Assembly: GCA_963724015.1 (NCBI GenBank)
Contig: CAVRTM010000014.1
Coordinates: forward strand, 186,001 to 250,000
Reading direction: 5' to 3'
Source: CAVRTM01 sp963724015
GTDB lineage: Bacteria > Actinomycetota > Actinomycetes > Actinomycetales > Dermatophilaceae
DNA length: 64,000 bases
Below are positions 56,059 through 64,000 of the stretch, piece by piece. The translations under genes and the position numbers were made by a program. Numbering within the stretch: position 1 is the stretch's first letter; each line of letters begins with the position of its first letter. The notes below the pieces were generated by a model. That model did not search any database, was not told the DNA's origin, and saw only the letters and a list, made by a program, of their open reading frames with translations.

Positions 56059-57578
56059 GCGGCGCGCACACGGGCCGGCACGGCACGGATCCCTACGAGC
56101 CCACCGGCCACCCGGGCCTGACCCACCGCGACGCCGACTGGGCCGGCCTGCGGGTCCTGGTGGCAGGCCTGGGCGTCAGCGGCTTCGCGGCGGCCGACGC
56201 CCTGGCCGACCGCGGCGCGGTCGTCACCGCGGTCAGCGCCGACGCCACCGAGGCCATCCGCGAGCGGGCGCACATCCTGGACATCCTCGACGTCGACGTG
56301 CGCGTCGGCGCCGAGCACCTGCTCACCGTGCCCGAGGGCACCGAGCTGGTCGTCACGTCCCCGGGCCTGCGCCCCGACCACCCGCTGCTCGTCCACGCCG
56401 CGCAGTCGGGCATCCCGGTCTGGGGCGAGGTCGAGCTGGCGTGGCGGATGCGTCCCCGCGTGGGTGCGGCGCCGTGGATCACGGTCACCGGCACCAACGG
56501 CAAGACCACCACGGTCAACATGCTGGCCTCGATCCTGCGTGCCGCCGGCCTGCGCGCGACCAGCGCCGGCAACGTGGGCACCCCGCTGCTCGAGGCCGTG
56601 CTGCACCCCGAGCCGTACGACGTCCTGGCCGTCGAGCTGTCCAGCTTCCAGCTGCACTGGCAGCGCTCGGTGGCGCCGGTGGCCTCGGCCTGCCTCAACG
56701 TCGCGCCCGACCACATCGACTGGCACGGCTCCCTCGAGGACTACCGGCTGGCCAAGGGGCGGGTCTACCAGAACACCGAGATCGCCTGCGTCTACAACGT
56801 GCAGGACCCGGTCACCGAGCAGCTGGTGATGGACGCCGACGTGGTCGAGGGGTGCCGGGCGATCGGCTTCACCCTCGGCGTCCCGGGCCTGTCCATGGTC
56901 GGTCTCGTCGACGACGTGCTGGCCGACCGCGCGTTCGTCGAGCAGCGGCGCACGTCCGCGGCCGAGCTGGCCACGCTCGCCGACCTGCAGGGCGACGCCC
57001 CGTCGGTGGCCCCGCACTACGTCGCCAACGCCCTGGCGGCCGCGGCCCTGGCCCGCGCGTACGGCGTGCCGCCGGTGGCCGTCCGCGACGGCCTGCGCGC
57101 GTTCGTGCCCGACCCGCACCGCATCGCCGACGTCGCGGTCGTCGACGAGGTGCGCTTCGTCGACGACTCCAAGGCCACCAACCCGCACGCGGCCGCCGCC
57201 TCGCTGCTGGCCTTCGAGCACGTCGTCTGGGTCGCCGGCGGGCTGCTCAAGGGCGCCGAGGTGGACGACCTGGTGAGCGCCGCCGCGGGCCGGCTGCGCG
57301 GCGTCGTCCTCATCGGGGCGGACCGGGCGCGGATCGCCGAGGCCCTCGCGCGACACGCGCCCGACGTCCCCGTCGTCGACGTGCCCGACACGGACACTGG
57401 TGCCATGGATGTCGTCATCACCGAGGCCGTCGCCCTGGCGGCCCCCGGTGACGTCGTCCTGCTCGCGCCGGCGGCTGCCTCGATGGACATGTTCGCCAGC
57501 TACGCAGCGCGCGGCGACGCCTTCGCCGAGGCCGTGCAGCGTCACGCGAGCCGACCCGGAGGGCCCCCGGCATCGTGA
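56055..57578 (+). CDS. murD: UDP-N-acetylmuramoylalanine-D-glutamate ligase
   Basis: A 507-residue intact ligase. The Rossmann-like domain begins RVLVAGLGVSGFAAADAL, the ATP loop is VTGTNGKTTTVNMLA, and then NVGTPLLEAV, ELSSFQLHW, NVAPDHIDWHG and the C-terminal FVDDSKATNPHAAAASL. It adds D-Glu to UDP-MurNAc-L-Ala. ATG 56055 overlaps the mraY stop (ATGA) and its own stop overlaps the ftsW GTG (GTGA). An N-terminal extension of about 33 residues (SGAHTGRHGTDPYEPTG) is unusual. It is flanked on both sides by broken genes but carries no break itself. Confidence 0.96.
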   Translation: MSGAHTGRHGTDPYEPTGHPGLTHRDADWAGLRVLVAGLGVSGFAAADALADRGAVVTAVSADATEAIRERAHILDILDVDVRVGAEHLLTVPEGTELVVTSPGLRPDHPLLVHAAQSGIPVWGEVELAWRMRPRVGAAPWITVTGTNGKTTTVNMLASILRAAGLRATSAGNVGTPLLEAVLHPEPYDVLAVELSSFQLHWQRSVAPVASACLNVAPDHIDWHGSLEDYRLAKGRVYQNTEIACVYNVQDPVTEQLVMDADVVEGCRAIGFTLGVPGLSMVGLVDDVLADRAFVEQRRTSAAELATLADLQGDAPSVAPHYVANALAAAALARAYGVPPVAVRDGLRAFVPDPHRIADVAVVDEVRFVDDSKATNPHAAAASLLAFEHVVWVAGGLLKGAEVDDLVSAAAGRLRGVVLIGADRARIAEALARHAPDVPVVDVPDTDTGAMDVVITEAVALAAPGDVVLLAPAAASMDMFASYAARGDAFAEAVQRHASRPGGPPAS

Positions 57579-58850
57579 GCGCCACCACCAGCACTGCCCG
57601 TTCCTCGTCCGCGCCGGCCGCCCCGGAGGCGGGCTGGCGCGGCTCCTTCTCGCTCGGTGGGCGCTTCGACTCGCCGGTGACCACCTACTACCTGCTGCTC
57701 GGCGCGACGGCGATGCTCGTCGTCATCGGCCTGGTCATGGTGCTGTCCGCCTCCAGCGTCACGTCGCTGCGCGACACGAACTCGTCCTACACCGTCTTCC
57801 TGGGCCAGCTGCGCTTCGCCGTGCTCGGGGTGATCGGCGCCTTCGTCGCCAGCCGGATCCCGGTGCGGCTCTGGAAGCGGCTCGGGGTGTGGGTGCTCGG
57901 CGGGTCGCTGATGCTGCAGGCGCTGGTGTTCACCCCGCTCGGCGTCGACGTCATGGGCAACCGCAACTGGATCGCAGTGGGGCCGGTGCAGGTCCAGCCC
58001 TCGGAGTTCGCCAAGATCGGCCTGGTGCTGTTCGGCGCCGCGGTCCTGCGCCAAGAAGCGGCGCAGGCTGGGCGAGTACGTCCACGCCTTCGTGCCGCTG
58101 GTCTTCCCGGCCGGTGGGCTCCTGCTGCTGCTCGTCCTCGGCGGCCACGACCTCGGCACCGCGCTGGTCCTCATCGCCATCATCGGCGGCATGCTGTTCG
58201 CCTCCGGAGTGCCGACGCGCGTCTTCGCGTTCGCGGGCGCGGCGGCGGCGGTGCTGGCCGCCGGCATGGTCCTCACCAGCGGCAACCGGATGGGGCGCAT
58301 CTCCACCTGGCTCGCCGGCGCCTGCGCCGACCCCAACGGCACCGGCTTCCAGACCTGCCACGGCCTCTACGCCCTCGCCGACGGCGGCTGGTGGGGCGTC
58401 GGCCTGGGCGCCAGCCGGGAGAAGTGGCAGTGGCTGCCCGAGGCGCACAACGACTTCATCTTCTCGATCATCGGCGAGGAGCTCGGGCTGCCCGGGACGT
58501 TCGTGGTCATGGGCCTGTTCGCGGCCCTCGCCTTCGCCTGCTACCGGCTCGTCAGCCGCACCGACGACTTCTTCATCCGCGTGGCCAGCGCCGGCGTCAT
58601 GGTCTGGATCCTGGTCCAGGCGATCATCAACATCGGCTCGGTCATCGGCGCCCTGCCGGTCATCGGGGTGCCGTTGCCGCTGGTGTCGGCCGGAGGCTCG
58701 GCGCTGGTGACCACGCTCTTCGGCCTCGGCATGCTGATCTCCTTCGCCCGCAACGAACCCGGGTGCGCCGAGGCGCTGTCCACCCGCGTCGGCGTGGTGT
58801 CCCGCTCGCTCGCGGTCCTGCCGGCCCGCCGCCGACGGAGCCGTGGATGA
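57575..58850 (+). CDS. ftsW: SEDS-family septal glycosyltransferase FtsW, one frame break
   Basis: About 424 residues and ten membrane helices. Conserved stretches are GLVMVLSASSV, NRNWIAVGPVQVQPSEFAKIGL, GGHDLGTALVL, the large loop with WWGVGLGASREKWQWLPEAHNDFIFSIIGEE and the ending PLVSAGGSALVTTLFGLGML. One surplus C near 58049 (CTG-C-GCC-AAG-AAG) splits it; repair gives AKKRRRLGEYVHAFVPL. GTG 57575 overlaps the murD stop, and the stop overlaps the murG ATG (ATGA, 58847-58850). It polymerises septal glycan with FtsI. Confidence 0.95.
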
Positions 58851-59959
58851 GCACCGGACTGTCCTCGGTCCTGCTCGCCGGCGGCGGCTCCGCCGGGCAC
58901 GTGTCACCGCTCCTGGCCCTGGCCGACTGCCTGCGCCGCAGCGACCCCGACGTGCGGATCACCGCCCTGGGCACCGAGACCGGGCTCGAGCAGCGGCTGG
59001 TGCCCGCCCGCGGCTACCCACTGCGCACGATCCCCAAGGTCGCGTTCCCGCGCCGCCCCACGACCGACCTGGCCCGACTGCCCGCCTCGATGCGCGGTGC
59101 GGTCCTCGCGGCCGGTGCGGCCATCGACGAGGTCGGCGCCGAGGTCGTCGTCGGCTTCGGCGGCTACGTCTCGACCCCGGCCTACCTGGCCGCGCGGCGC
59201 CGGCGCATCCCGATCGTCGTCCACGAGCAGAACTCCCGGCCCGGGCTGGCCAACCGGCTGGGCGCCCGCATGACGCGGTACGTCGCGACGACGTTCGCCT
59301 CGACGGTGCTGCCCCACGCGACCGTGGTCGGCATGCCGCTGCGCCGCGAGATCGCCCAGCTCGACCGCGCCGCCCGGCGCGACGAGGCGCTCGCCCACTT
59401 CGGGCTGTCCGACGCCCGGCCCACGCTGCTGGTCACCGGCGGGTCGCTGGGCGCGCAGCGGCTCAACACCACGTTCGCCGGACGCGTCGAGGCGCTGCAG
59501 AGCGGCCGGCGTGCAGGTGCTGCACGTCAGCGGGCTGGGCAAGGAGTTCGACCCGGGCAGCGACCGCGTCCGGCGCCGCCCTACGTCGTCGTCCCGTACG
59601 TCGACCGCATGGAGCTGGCCTACGCCGCCGCCGACCTGGTGGTCGCACGGTCGGGGGCCAACACCGTCTGCGAGCTGACCGCCGTCGGGCTGCCGGCGGT
59701 CTACGTCCCCCTGCCGATCGGCAACGGCGAGCAGCGGGTCAACGCCGCCGACGTCGTCGCGGCCGGTGGGGGAGTCCTCGTCGACGACGGCGAGGTCACG
59801 CCGGCGTGGGTCGACACGGTGCTGCTCCCTCTGCTCGGCGACGCGCGGCGGCTGGAGGCCATGGCCGCGGCCGCTGCCGGCGTGGGCGAGCGCGAGGCCG
59901 ACGAGCGGCTGGCCGACATGGTCCGCTCCGCAGCGCTCGGACGAGGGGTCCCGCGGTGA
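58847..59959 (+). CDS. murG: UDP-GlcNAc:lipid I N-acetylglucosaminyltransferase, two frame breaks
   Basis: About 370 residues: VLLAGGGSAGHVSPLLALAD (glycine loop 1), VGFGGYVSTPAYLAA (loop 2), VVHEQNSRPGLANR, TGGSLGAQRLN (loop 3) and ADLVVARSGANTVCELTAVG with the UDP-GlcNAc site. Between them about 80 bp (59500-59580) read in a different frame, giving AGVQVLHVSGLGKEF; a +1 near 59504 is compensated by a -1 or +2 near 59573. The ATG overlaps the ftsW stop and its own stop overlaps the murC GTG. It makes lipid II. Confidence 0.94.
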   Translation: MSTGLSSVLLAGGGSAGHVSPLLALADCLRRSDPDVRITALGTETGLEQRLVPARGYPLRTIPKVAFPRRPTTDLARLPASMRGAVLAAGAAIDEVGAEVVVGFGGYVSTPAYLAARRRRIPIVVHEQNSRPGLANRLGARMTRYVATTFASTVLPHATVVGMPLRREIAQLDRAARRDEALAHFGLSDARPTLLVTGGSLGAQRLNTTFAGRVEALQSGRRAGAARQRAGQGVRPGQRPRPAPPYVVVPYVDRMELAYAAADLVVARSGANTVCELTAVGLPAVYVPLPIGNGEQRVNAADVVAAGGGVLVDDGEVTPAWVDTVLLPLLGDARRLEAMAAAAAGVGEREADERLADMVRSAALGRGVPR

Positions 59960-61383
59960 GCACGCCCAGCACGCGCTTCGACTTCACTGCCGACGTCCCG
60001 GAGGCGACGACGCTGGGACGGGTGCACTTCATCGCCATCGGTGGCGCCGGGATGTCCGGTGTCGCGCGGGTGATGCTGGCCCGGGGCATCCCCGTCACCG
60101 GCTCGGACGCCAAGGACTCCCTGGTCCTGCGGGCCCTCGCGGTGGAGGGCGCCGGCGTGCACGTCGGCCACGACGCCGCCCTCGTCGACGACGTGGACAC
60201 CGTGGTCATCTCCTCGGCGATCCGCGAGTCCAACGTCGAGCTCGCCGCCGCCCGCGCCCGGGGGCTGCGGGTGCTGCACCGCAGCCAGGCGCTGGCCGCC
60301 CTGATGCAGGGCCGCGCCGGGTCGCCGTGGCCGGGGCCAACGGCAAGACCACGACGACGTCGATGCTCACCGTCGCCCTGCAGGCCTGCGGCGCCGACCC
60401 GTCCTTCGCCGTCGGCGGCGAGCTGGCCAAGCACGGCACCAACGCCCACCACGGCACCGGCGAGGTCTTCGTCGCCGAGGCGGACGAGAGCGACGGCTCC
60501 TTCCTGGTCTACCGGCCCGAGGTCGCCATCGTCACCAACGTCCAGCCCGACCACCTGGACTTCTACGGCTCGTTCGAGGCGGTCCAGGACGCCTACGTCC
60601 GGTTCGCGCGCACGGTGTCGCACGGTGGGCTGCTGGTCACCTGCGCCGACGACGAGGGCTCCCGCGCTCTCGCCGAGGTCGCGCGCGCCGAGGGCGTGCG
60701 CGTCCTCAGCTACGGCTTCTCCGCCGACAGCGACGTCCGGCTCGCCGAGCCCGCAGGCTCGGGGCTCACCTCGTCCGCGGAGCTGCACCAGGCCGGCGCG
60801 CCCGTGCGCCGCCTGCAGATCGGCATCCCCGGACGGCACAACCTGCTCAATGCCACCGCCGCGTTCCTCGCCGGCACCGCCGGCCTCGGCCAGGACCCGG
60901 ACCGGCTCCTCGCGGGCCTGGCCGGCTTCACCGGGACCCGCCGCCGGTTCGAGCTCAAGGGGGAGGCCGACGGGGTCAGGGTGGTCGACGACTACGCCCA
61001 CAACCCCGGCAAGGTCGCGGCCGTCGTCGAGACCGGGGTCGAGCAGGCCGCGCCGGGACGACTCGTCGTGGTGTTCCAGCCCCACCTCTACTCGCGCACC
61101 CGCGACTTCGCGGGCGACCTCGCCGCTGCCCTCTCACCCGCCGACGTCGTCGTCGTCATGGACGTCTACGCCGCCCGTGAGGACCCCGTGCCGGGCATCA
61201 GCGGCGCCCTCGTGGCCGACCGCGTCGCCGGCCGCGTCGAGACCCACTACGTCCCGTCCTGGTCGCAGGCCGCCCCAGTGGTCGCCGGGCCTCGTCCGCC
61301 CGGGCGACCTCGTCCTGACCGTCGGCGCCGGTGACGTCACCCTCGTCGGGCCGGAGGTGCTGCGCCTGCTCGAGGAGCGCCGG
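59956..61383 (+). CDS. murC: UDP-N-acetylmuramate-L-alanine ligase, two frame breaks, stop codon not found
   Basis: About 476 residues. The N-terminus has VHFIAIGGAGMSGVARVMLA, the ATP loop is AVAGANGKTTTTSM, and then VAEADESDGSFL, NVQPDHLDFYGS, VVDDYAHNPGKVAAV and VFQPHLYSRTRDF follow. The ATP loop reads GANGKT where most MurC have G-T/A-H-G-K-T. Breaks: near 60321 (-1 or +2) and 61283 (+1). The last conserved residues (RLLEERR) end near 61383, but none of the three frames has a stop between 61335 and the ftsQ start at 61491; the MurC frame stays open to 61656. Start GTG 59956, coupled to murG. Confidence 0.93.
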
Positions 61384-61490
61384 TCGCCGGCCGGCCCGCG
61401 CGGCGACCCTGGCAAGGGCGAGCGGATCCCGGGGGCCCGGCGGATCGAGCCGGACAGCGAGGCCGGTCGGGCCCGGCGCCGCGGCGGACC

Positions 61491-62246
61491 GTGCCGCCGC
61501 GGCCCCGCGCGCGACCCGGCGCCGTCGGGCTCGCCTCCTCCCGCTCGCGCTTCGCCGCGCGCGCGGCCGCCGTGCGCCGCCGTCCGTGGCTGCTGGCGGC
61601 CTGGGGGCTCGCGGTCGTCGCCGTCCTCGGCGGGGCCTTCTGGCTGGTCGAGATGAGCCCGGTCCTCGCGGCCCGCACGGTCCGGGTCGAGGGGGTCCCG
61701 GCCGCCGCCGCCGCCGACATCCGGCGCCGGGCCGACGTCCCGGTCGGCACGCCCCTCGCGCGCCTGGACACCGACGCCATCGCTCGGCGGGTGATCGACA
61801 GCGGGACGCTCGCCGAGGTGTCGGTGGCCCGCTCGTGGCCACGCACCGTCGTCATCGCCGCCAGCCTCCGGCAGCCGGTCCTGGCCTTCACTAACCCTCA
61901 AGGTCAAGTACAGGTTGCGGACAAGGACGGCGTCGTCTACGCCACGGTCGCCTCGCCGCCGCAGGGCGTGCCGGTCATCACGGCCGCGGGCGGCACGCCG
62001 GGACGGGACGCCCTGCTGGCCGCGATCTCGGTGCTCGACGCCATGAGCGGCCAGCAGCGGCGCGAGGTCACCGACATCCGGGTGAGCACGGCCAACCTGG
62101 TGACCCTGAAGCTGGGCAGGGTGACCGTGGTCTGGGGCGGCGCGTCCGAACCTCAACTCAAGGTCGAGGTCATGACCGCCCTGGCCAAGCAGAAGGGGGT
62201 CCGACTGGTGGACGTCAGCGCTCCCCGGACCCCCATCACCCGATAA
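61491..62246 (+). CDS. ftsQ: Division protein FtsQ (DivIB)
   Basis: A 251-residue bitopic protein. A basic cytosolic N-terminus (SRSRFAARAAAVRRRPWLL) leads to one membrane helix (AAWGLAVVAVLGGAFWLV). The POTRA domain follows (ARTVRVEGVPAAAAADIRRR, VPVGTPLARLDTDAIARRVI), then the FtsQ domain with VIAASLRQPVLAFTNPQGQ. GTG 61491 has no clear ribosome site, so the true start may lie upstream within the murC end. Codons 61889-61919 use unusually AT-rich triplets. It scaffolds FtsB/FtsL. Intact. Confidence 0.93.
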   Translation: MPPRPRARPGAVGLASSRSRFAARAAAVRRRPWLLAAWGLAVVAVLGGAFWLVEMSPVLAARTVRVEGVPAAAAADIRRRADVPVGTPLARLDTDAIARRVIDSGTLAEVSVARSWPRTVVIAASLRQPVLAFTNPQGQVQVADKDGVVYATVASPPQGVPVITAAGGTPGRDALLAAISVLDAMSGQQRREVTDIRVSTANLVTLKLGRVTVVWGGASEPQLKVEVMTALAKQKGVRLVDVSAPRTPITR

Positions 62247-62300
62247 CGCGGGACGACACGCGGCGCGCCATGTTGAACCTCCGCACGGAAGGCCATACGG

Positions 62301-62394
62301 TCATGCCTTGGCACGGTTGACATAACTATAACCCTTCAGTTGACGTTGAGCCCTCGGGTGAGGCGGAAGGGGCGACGGGGAAGTCGCGTACGAT
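62301..62394 (+). promoter_or_regulatory. ftsZ upstream regulatory region
   Basis: The 207-bp ftsQ-ftsZ gap contains an AT-rich patch: TTGGCA (62308), TTGACA (62317-62322), TATAAC (62327-62332), TTGACG (62340-62345) and, further down, a TACGAT -10-like hexamer (62389-62394). TATAAC and TTGACA are too close to form one promoter, so overlapping promoters or operators are likely. ftsZ is therefore probably transcribed both from the cluster and locally. Confidence 0.55.
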
Positions 62395-62453
62395 TCCTGC
62401 CAGACAGCAGTCCGCCAGCGACCCGCACCAAGTTTCAGGAGAGGCCCACAGAC

Positions 62454-63741
62454 GTGGCAGCACCGCAGAACTACCTGGCCGTTATCAAGGTCGTCGGCAT
62501 CGGTGGAGGCGGTGTGAATGCCATCAACCGGATGATCGAGGTCGGGCTCAAGGGTGTCGAGTTCATCGCCATCAACACCGACGCGCAGGCGCTGCTGATG
62601 AGCGACGCCGACGTCAAGCTCGACGTCGGCCGCGAGCTCACCCGAGGCCTCGGTGCGGGCGCCGACCCCGAGGTCGGCAAGAAGGCGGCCGAGGACCACG
62701 CCGAGGAGATCGAGGAGGTCCTCAAGGGGGCCGACATGGTGTTCGTCACCGCGGGTGAGGGTGGCGGCACCGGCACCGGTGGCGCGCCCGGTCGTGGCCA
62801 AGATCGCCAAGTCCATCGGCGCCCTCACCATCGGCGTCGTGACCCGCCCGTTCACCTTCGAGGGACGGCGCCGGGCCAACCAGGCCGAGTCGGGCATCAG
62901 CAACCTCCGCGAGGAGGTCGACACCCTCATCATCATCCCCAACGACCGGCTGCTGTCGATCAGCGACCGGGCCGTCAGCATGCTCGACGCCTTCCGCAGC
63001 GCCGACCAGGTGCTGCTCTCCGGTGTCCAGGGCATCACCGACCTGATCACCACGCCCGGCCTGATCAACCTCGACTTCGCCGACGTCAAGTCCGTCATGC
63101 AGGGTGCCGGGTCGGCGCTCATGGGCATCGGCTCGGCCCGCGGCGACGACCGCGCGGTGCAGGCGGCCGAGCTGGCGATCTCCTCGCCGCTGCTCGAGGC
63201 GAGCATCGACGGCGCCCACGGCGTGCTGCTCTCCATCCAGGGCGGGTCCGACCTCGGCCTGTTCGAGATCAACGAGGCCGCCCGCCTGGTGCAGGAGGCG
63301 GCGCACCCCGAGGCCAACATCATCTTCGGCGCGGTCATCGACGACGCCCTCGGCGACGAGGTCCGGGTCACCGTCATCGCCGCCGGGTTCGACGGCGGCG
63401 GGCCGGTCAAGCGGGGCGACGACCGGGCCCTCGGCCAGATCGCCGGGTCGCACGGGCGCGGGCAGGCCCAGGAGCAGCCGCGTCAGCCGAGCTACCAGCA
63501 GCAGCAGCCGCGTCCGTGCCGCCGGCCCCGAGCCAGAGCCAGCAGCGCGCCCGCCCAGCAGCCGCAGCACCAGCCGCAGCAGCAGCCGGCCCCGCAGCAG
63601 CCGCAGCCGGTCCAGCAGCGCCAGCAGCCGCAGCATGCGCCCGAGCCGGCCCGTCAGCAGCAGGAGCCGGTGGCGCGCCCGCCGCGCACCGTCACCTTCG
63701 ATGACAACGACGACCTGGACGTGCCGGACTTCCTGAAGTAG
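62454..63741 (+). CDS. ftsZ: Cell division GTPase FtsZ, at least one frame break
   Basis: About 428 residues. VVGIGGGGVNAINRMIEVGL starts the GTPase domain, and the tubulin signature GEGGGTGTGGAP is followed at once by a surplus G near 62791 (CCC-G-GTC); repair gives VVAKIAKSIGALTIGVVTRPF. The T7 loop reads NLDFADVKSVM. A Gln/Pro-rich linker of about 90 residues leads to the conserved end peptide DDLDVPDFLK. Two further compensating shifts may lie in the linker (about 63515-63560), since PVPPAPSQSQQRARP appears in the alternative frame. GTG 62454 follows AGGAGAGG. It forms the Z-ring. Confidence 0.96.
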
Positions 63742-63762
63742 TCCGTCACCAGCCTCGCGCGC

Positions 63763-63797
63763 CAGGGGCGGTCAGCCGATCCGGCTGACCGCCCCTG
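63763..63797 (+). terminator. Strong hairpin terminator after ftsZ
   Basis: A perfect 15-bp stem (CAGGGGCGGTCAGCC / GGCTGACCGCCCCTG) with a GATCC loop begins 22 bp after the ftsZ stop. It should close the dcw transcript. Confidence 0.85.
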
Positions 63798-63835
63798 CGG
63801 CGCGTCCTGACCGCGGTGCGGTTAGCGTGGTGCGG

Positions 63836-64000
63836 GTGTGGCGATGGCGCGAGCAGGGCCCGGTGGGCGCAGACGGCGGACCGAGCGGGGTCGACTGGGG
63901 GTTCACCGACGCGCGCGGACGGTGTCAGCCGGGCGCCGTGGGACGGCCTCAACCTCGGCGGTCACGTCGGTGACGACCCGGCCGACGTCGAGACGAACCG
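63836..64000 (+). CDS. pgeF: PgeF/YfiH-type laccase-domain protein (5' part only), one frame break
   Basis: About 55 residues are visible: MWRWREQGPVGADGGPSG, then VDWGFTDARG, and after removing one base near 63920 (GGA-C-GGT) GVSRAPWDGLNLGGHVGDD, the N-terminal signature of the PgeF (formerly polyphenol oxidase, YfiH) family that follows ftsZ in many Gram-positives. These enzymes act on purine nucleosides or mis-amidated muropeptides. GTG 63836 lies only 7 bp after a TAGCGT hexamer (63823-63828), suggesting a leaderless transcript after the ftsZ terminator. The gene runs off the window. Confidence 0.8.

Noticed and set aside
55206..57578. A 790-residue open frame fusing MraY to MurD
   Set aside because: MraY loses frame near 55998 and its true stop (56056-56058) overlaps the MurD ATG. 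The in-frame link is an artefact of that break.
62317..62332. TTGACA and TATAAC before ftsZ as one promoter
   Set aside because: Only four bases separate the hexamers, far below the 16-18 bp needed; they must belong to different elements.
63480..63670. CAG-type repeat in the ftsZ linker as a regulatory repeat
   Set aside because: It encodes the usual Gln/Pro-rich, poorly conserved FtsZ linker; codon bias alone explains the repetition.

Overview
The window is about 73% G+C chromosomal DNA from a high-GC Gram-positive bacterium (Actinomycetota). Supporting signs are an actinobacterial-type SigA with a Lys/Ala-rich N-terminus, two SAM-IV-type riboswitches, a deazaflavin (F420)-type nitroreductase, PAC2 and DUF4192 proteins, frequent GTG starts, and a division/cell-wall cluster in the order mraZ to ftsZ followed by pgeF. 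I cannot name the genus. Nothing marks the region as a mobile island: I saw no integrase, insertion sequence, tRNA or CRISPR array.

Layout. 1-5.9 kb: a partial CbiX-like chelatase, an unknown small protein, a WXG-type small protein coupled to a WXG/DUF1023 hydrolase, an Ada-AlkA repair fusion with ogt, and a GntR regulator. 6.0-8.7 kb: SAM-IV riboswitch, metY, aldo/keto reductase. 8.7-16.4 kb: hrpA, a GNAT protein, an MFS drug exporter with its TetR regulator and operator, and a MarR regulator. 16.4-20.4 kb: a formamide module (cytosolic AmiC-like receptor, fmdA, fmdB) and a PAC2 protein. 20.4-28.3 kb: flavodoxin, a DUF1206 membrane protein, a family A DNA polymerase, a secreted SGNH hydrolase, sufE with sseA, and ligB. 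28.5-35.6 kb: YkvA-like protein, DUF4192 protein, a second SAM-IV riboswitch with metX, a UspA protein, an HhH-GPD protein, sigA, a VOC protein and an F420-type nitroreductase. 35.7-40.4 kb: a sugar ABC importer with a LacI operator and regulator. 40.4-47.4 kb: a secreted HExxH metalloprotease and a moxR-DUF58-transglutaminase operon. 47.6-63.8 kb: the dcw cluster, mraZ-rsmH-ftsL-ftsI-murE-murF-mraY-murD-ftsW-murG-murC-ftsQ-ftsZ, closed by a strong hairpin, then the start of pgeF.

The dcw genes form a nearly continuous chain of ATGA or GTGA stop/start overlaps. It is driven by a mraZ promoter whose -10 box is embedded in three GTGGWG repeats spaced 10 bp. Together these genes make lipid II and build the divisome; the DNPR signature in MurE points to diaminopimelate-type peptidoglycan.

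The most striking property of the sequence is that at least 24 conserved genes, including essential ones (sigA, murC-F, mraY, ftsI, ftsW, ftsZ), are broken by single surplus bases, roughly 50 in all. Neighbouring long genes are intact. I read this as a sequencing, assembly or strain-mixture artefact, not decay, so disrupted genes are annotated over their full length as CDS with the break points given. I did not find a convincing undescribed system. The best leads are the WXG/DUF1023 pair, the AmiC-like receptor beside formamidase, the split SAM-IV met regulon, and the regulatory sequence around ftsQ-ftsZ.
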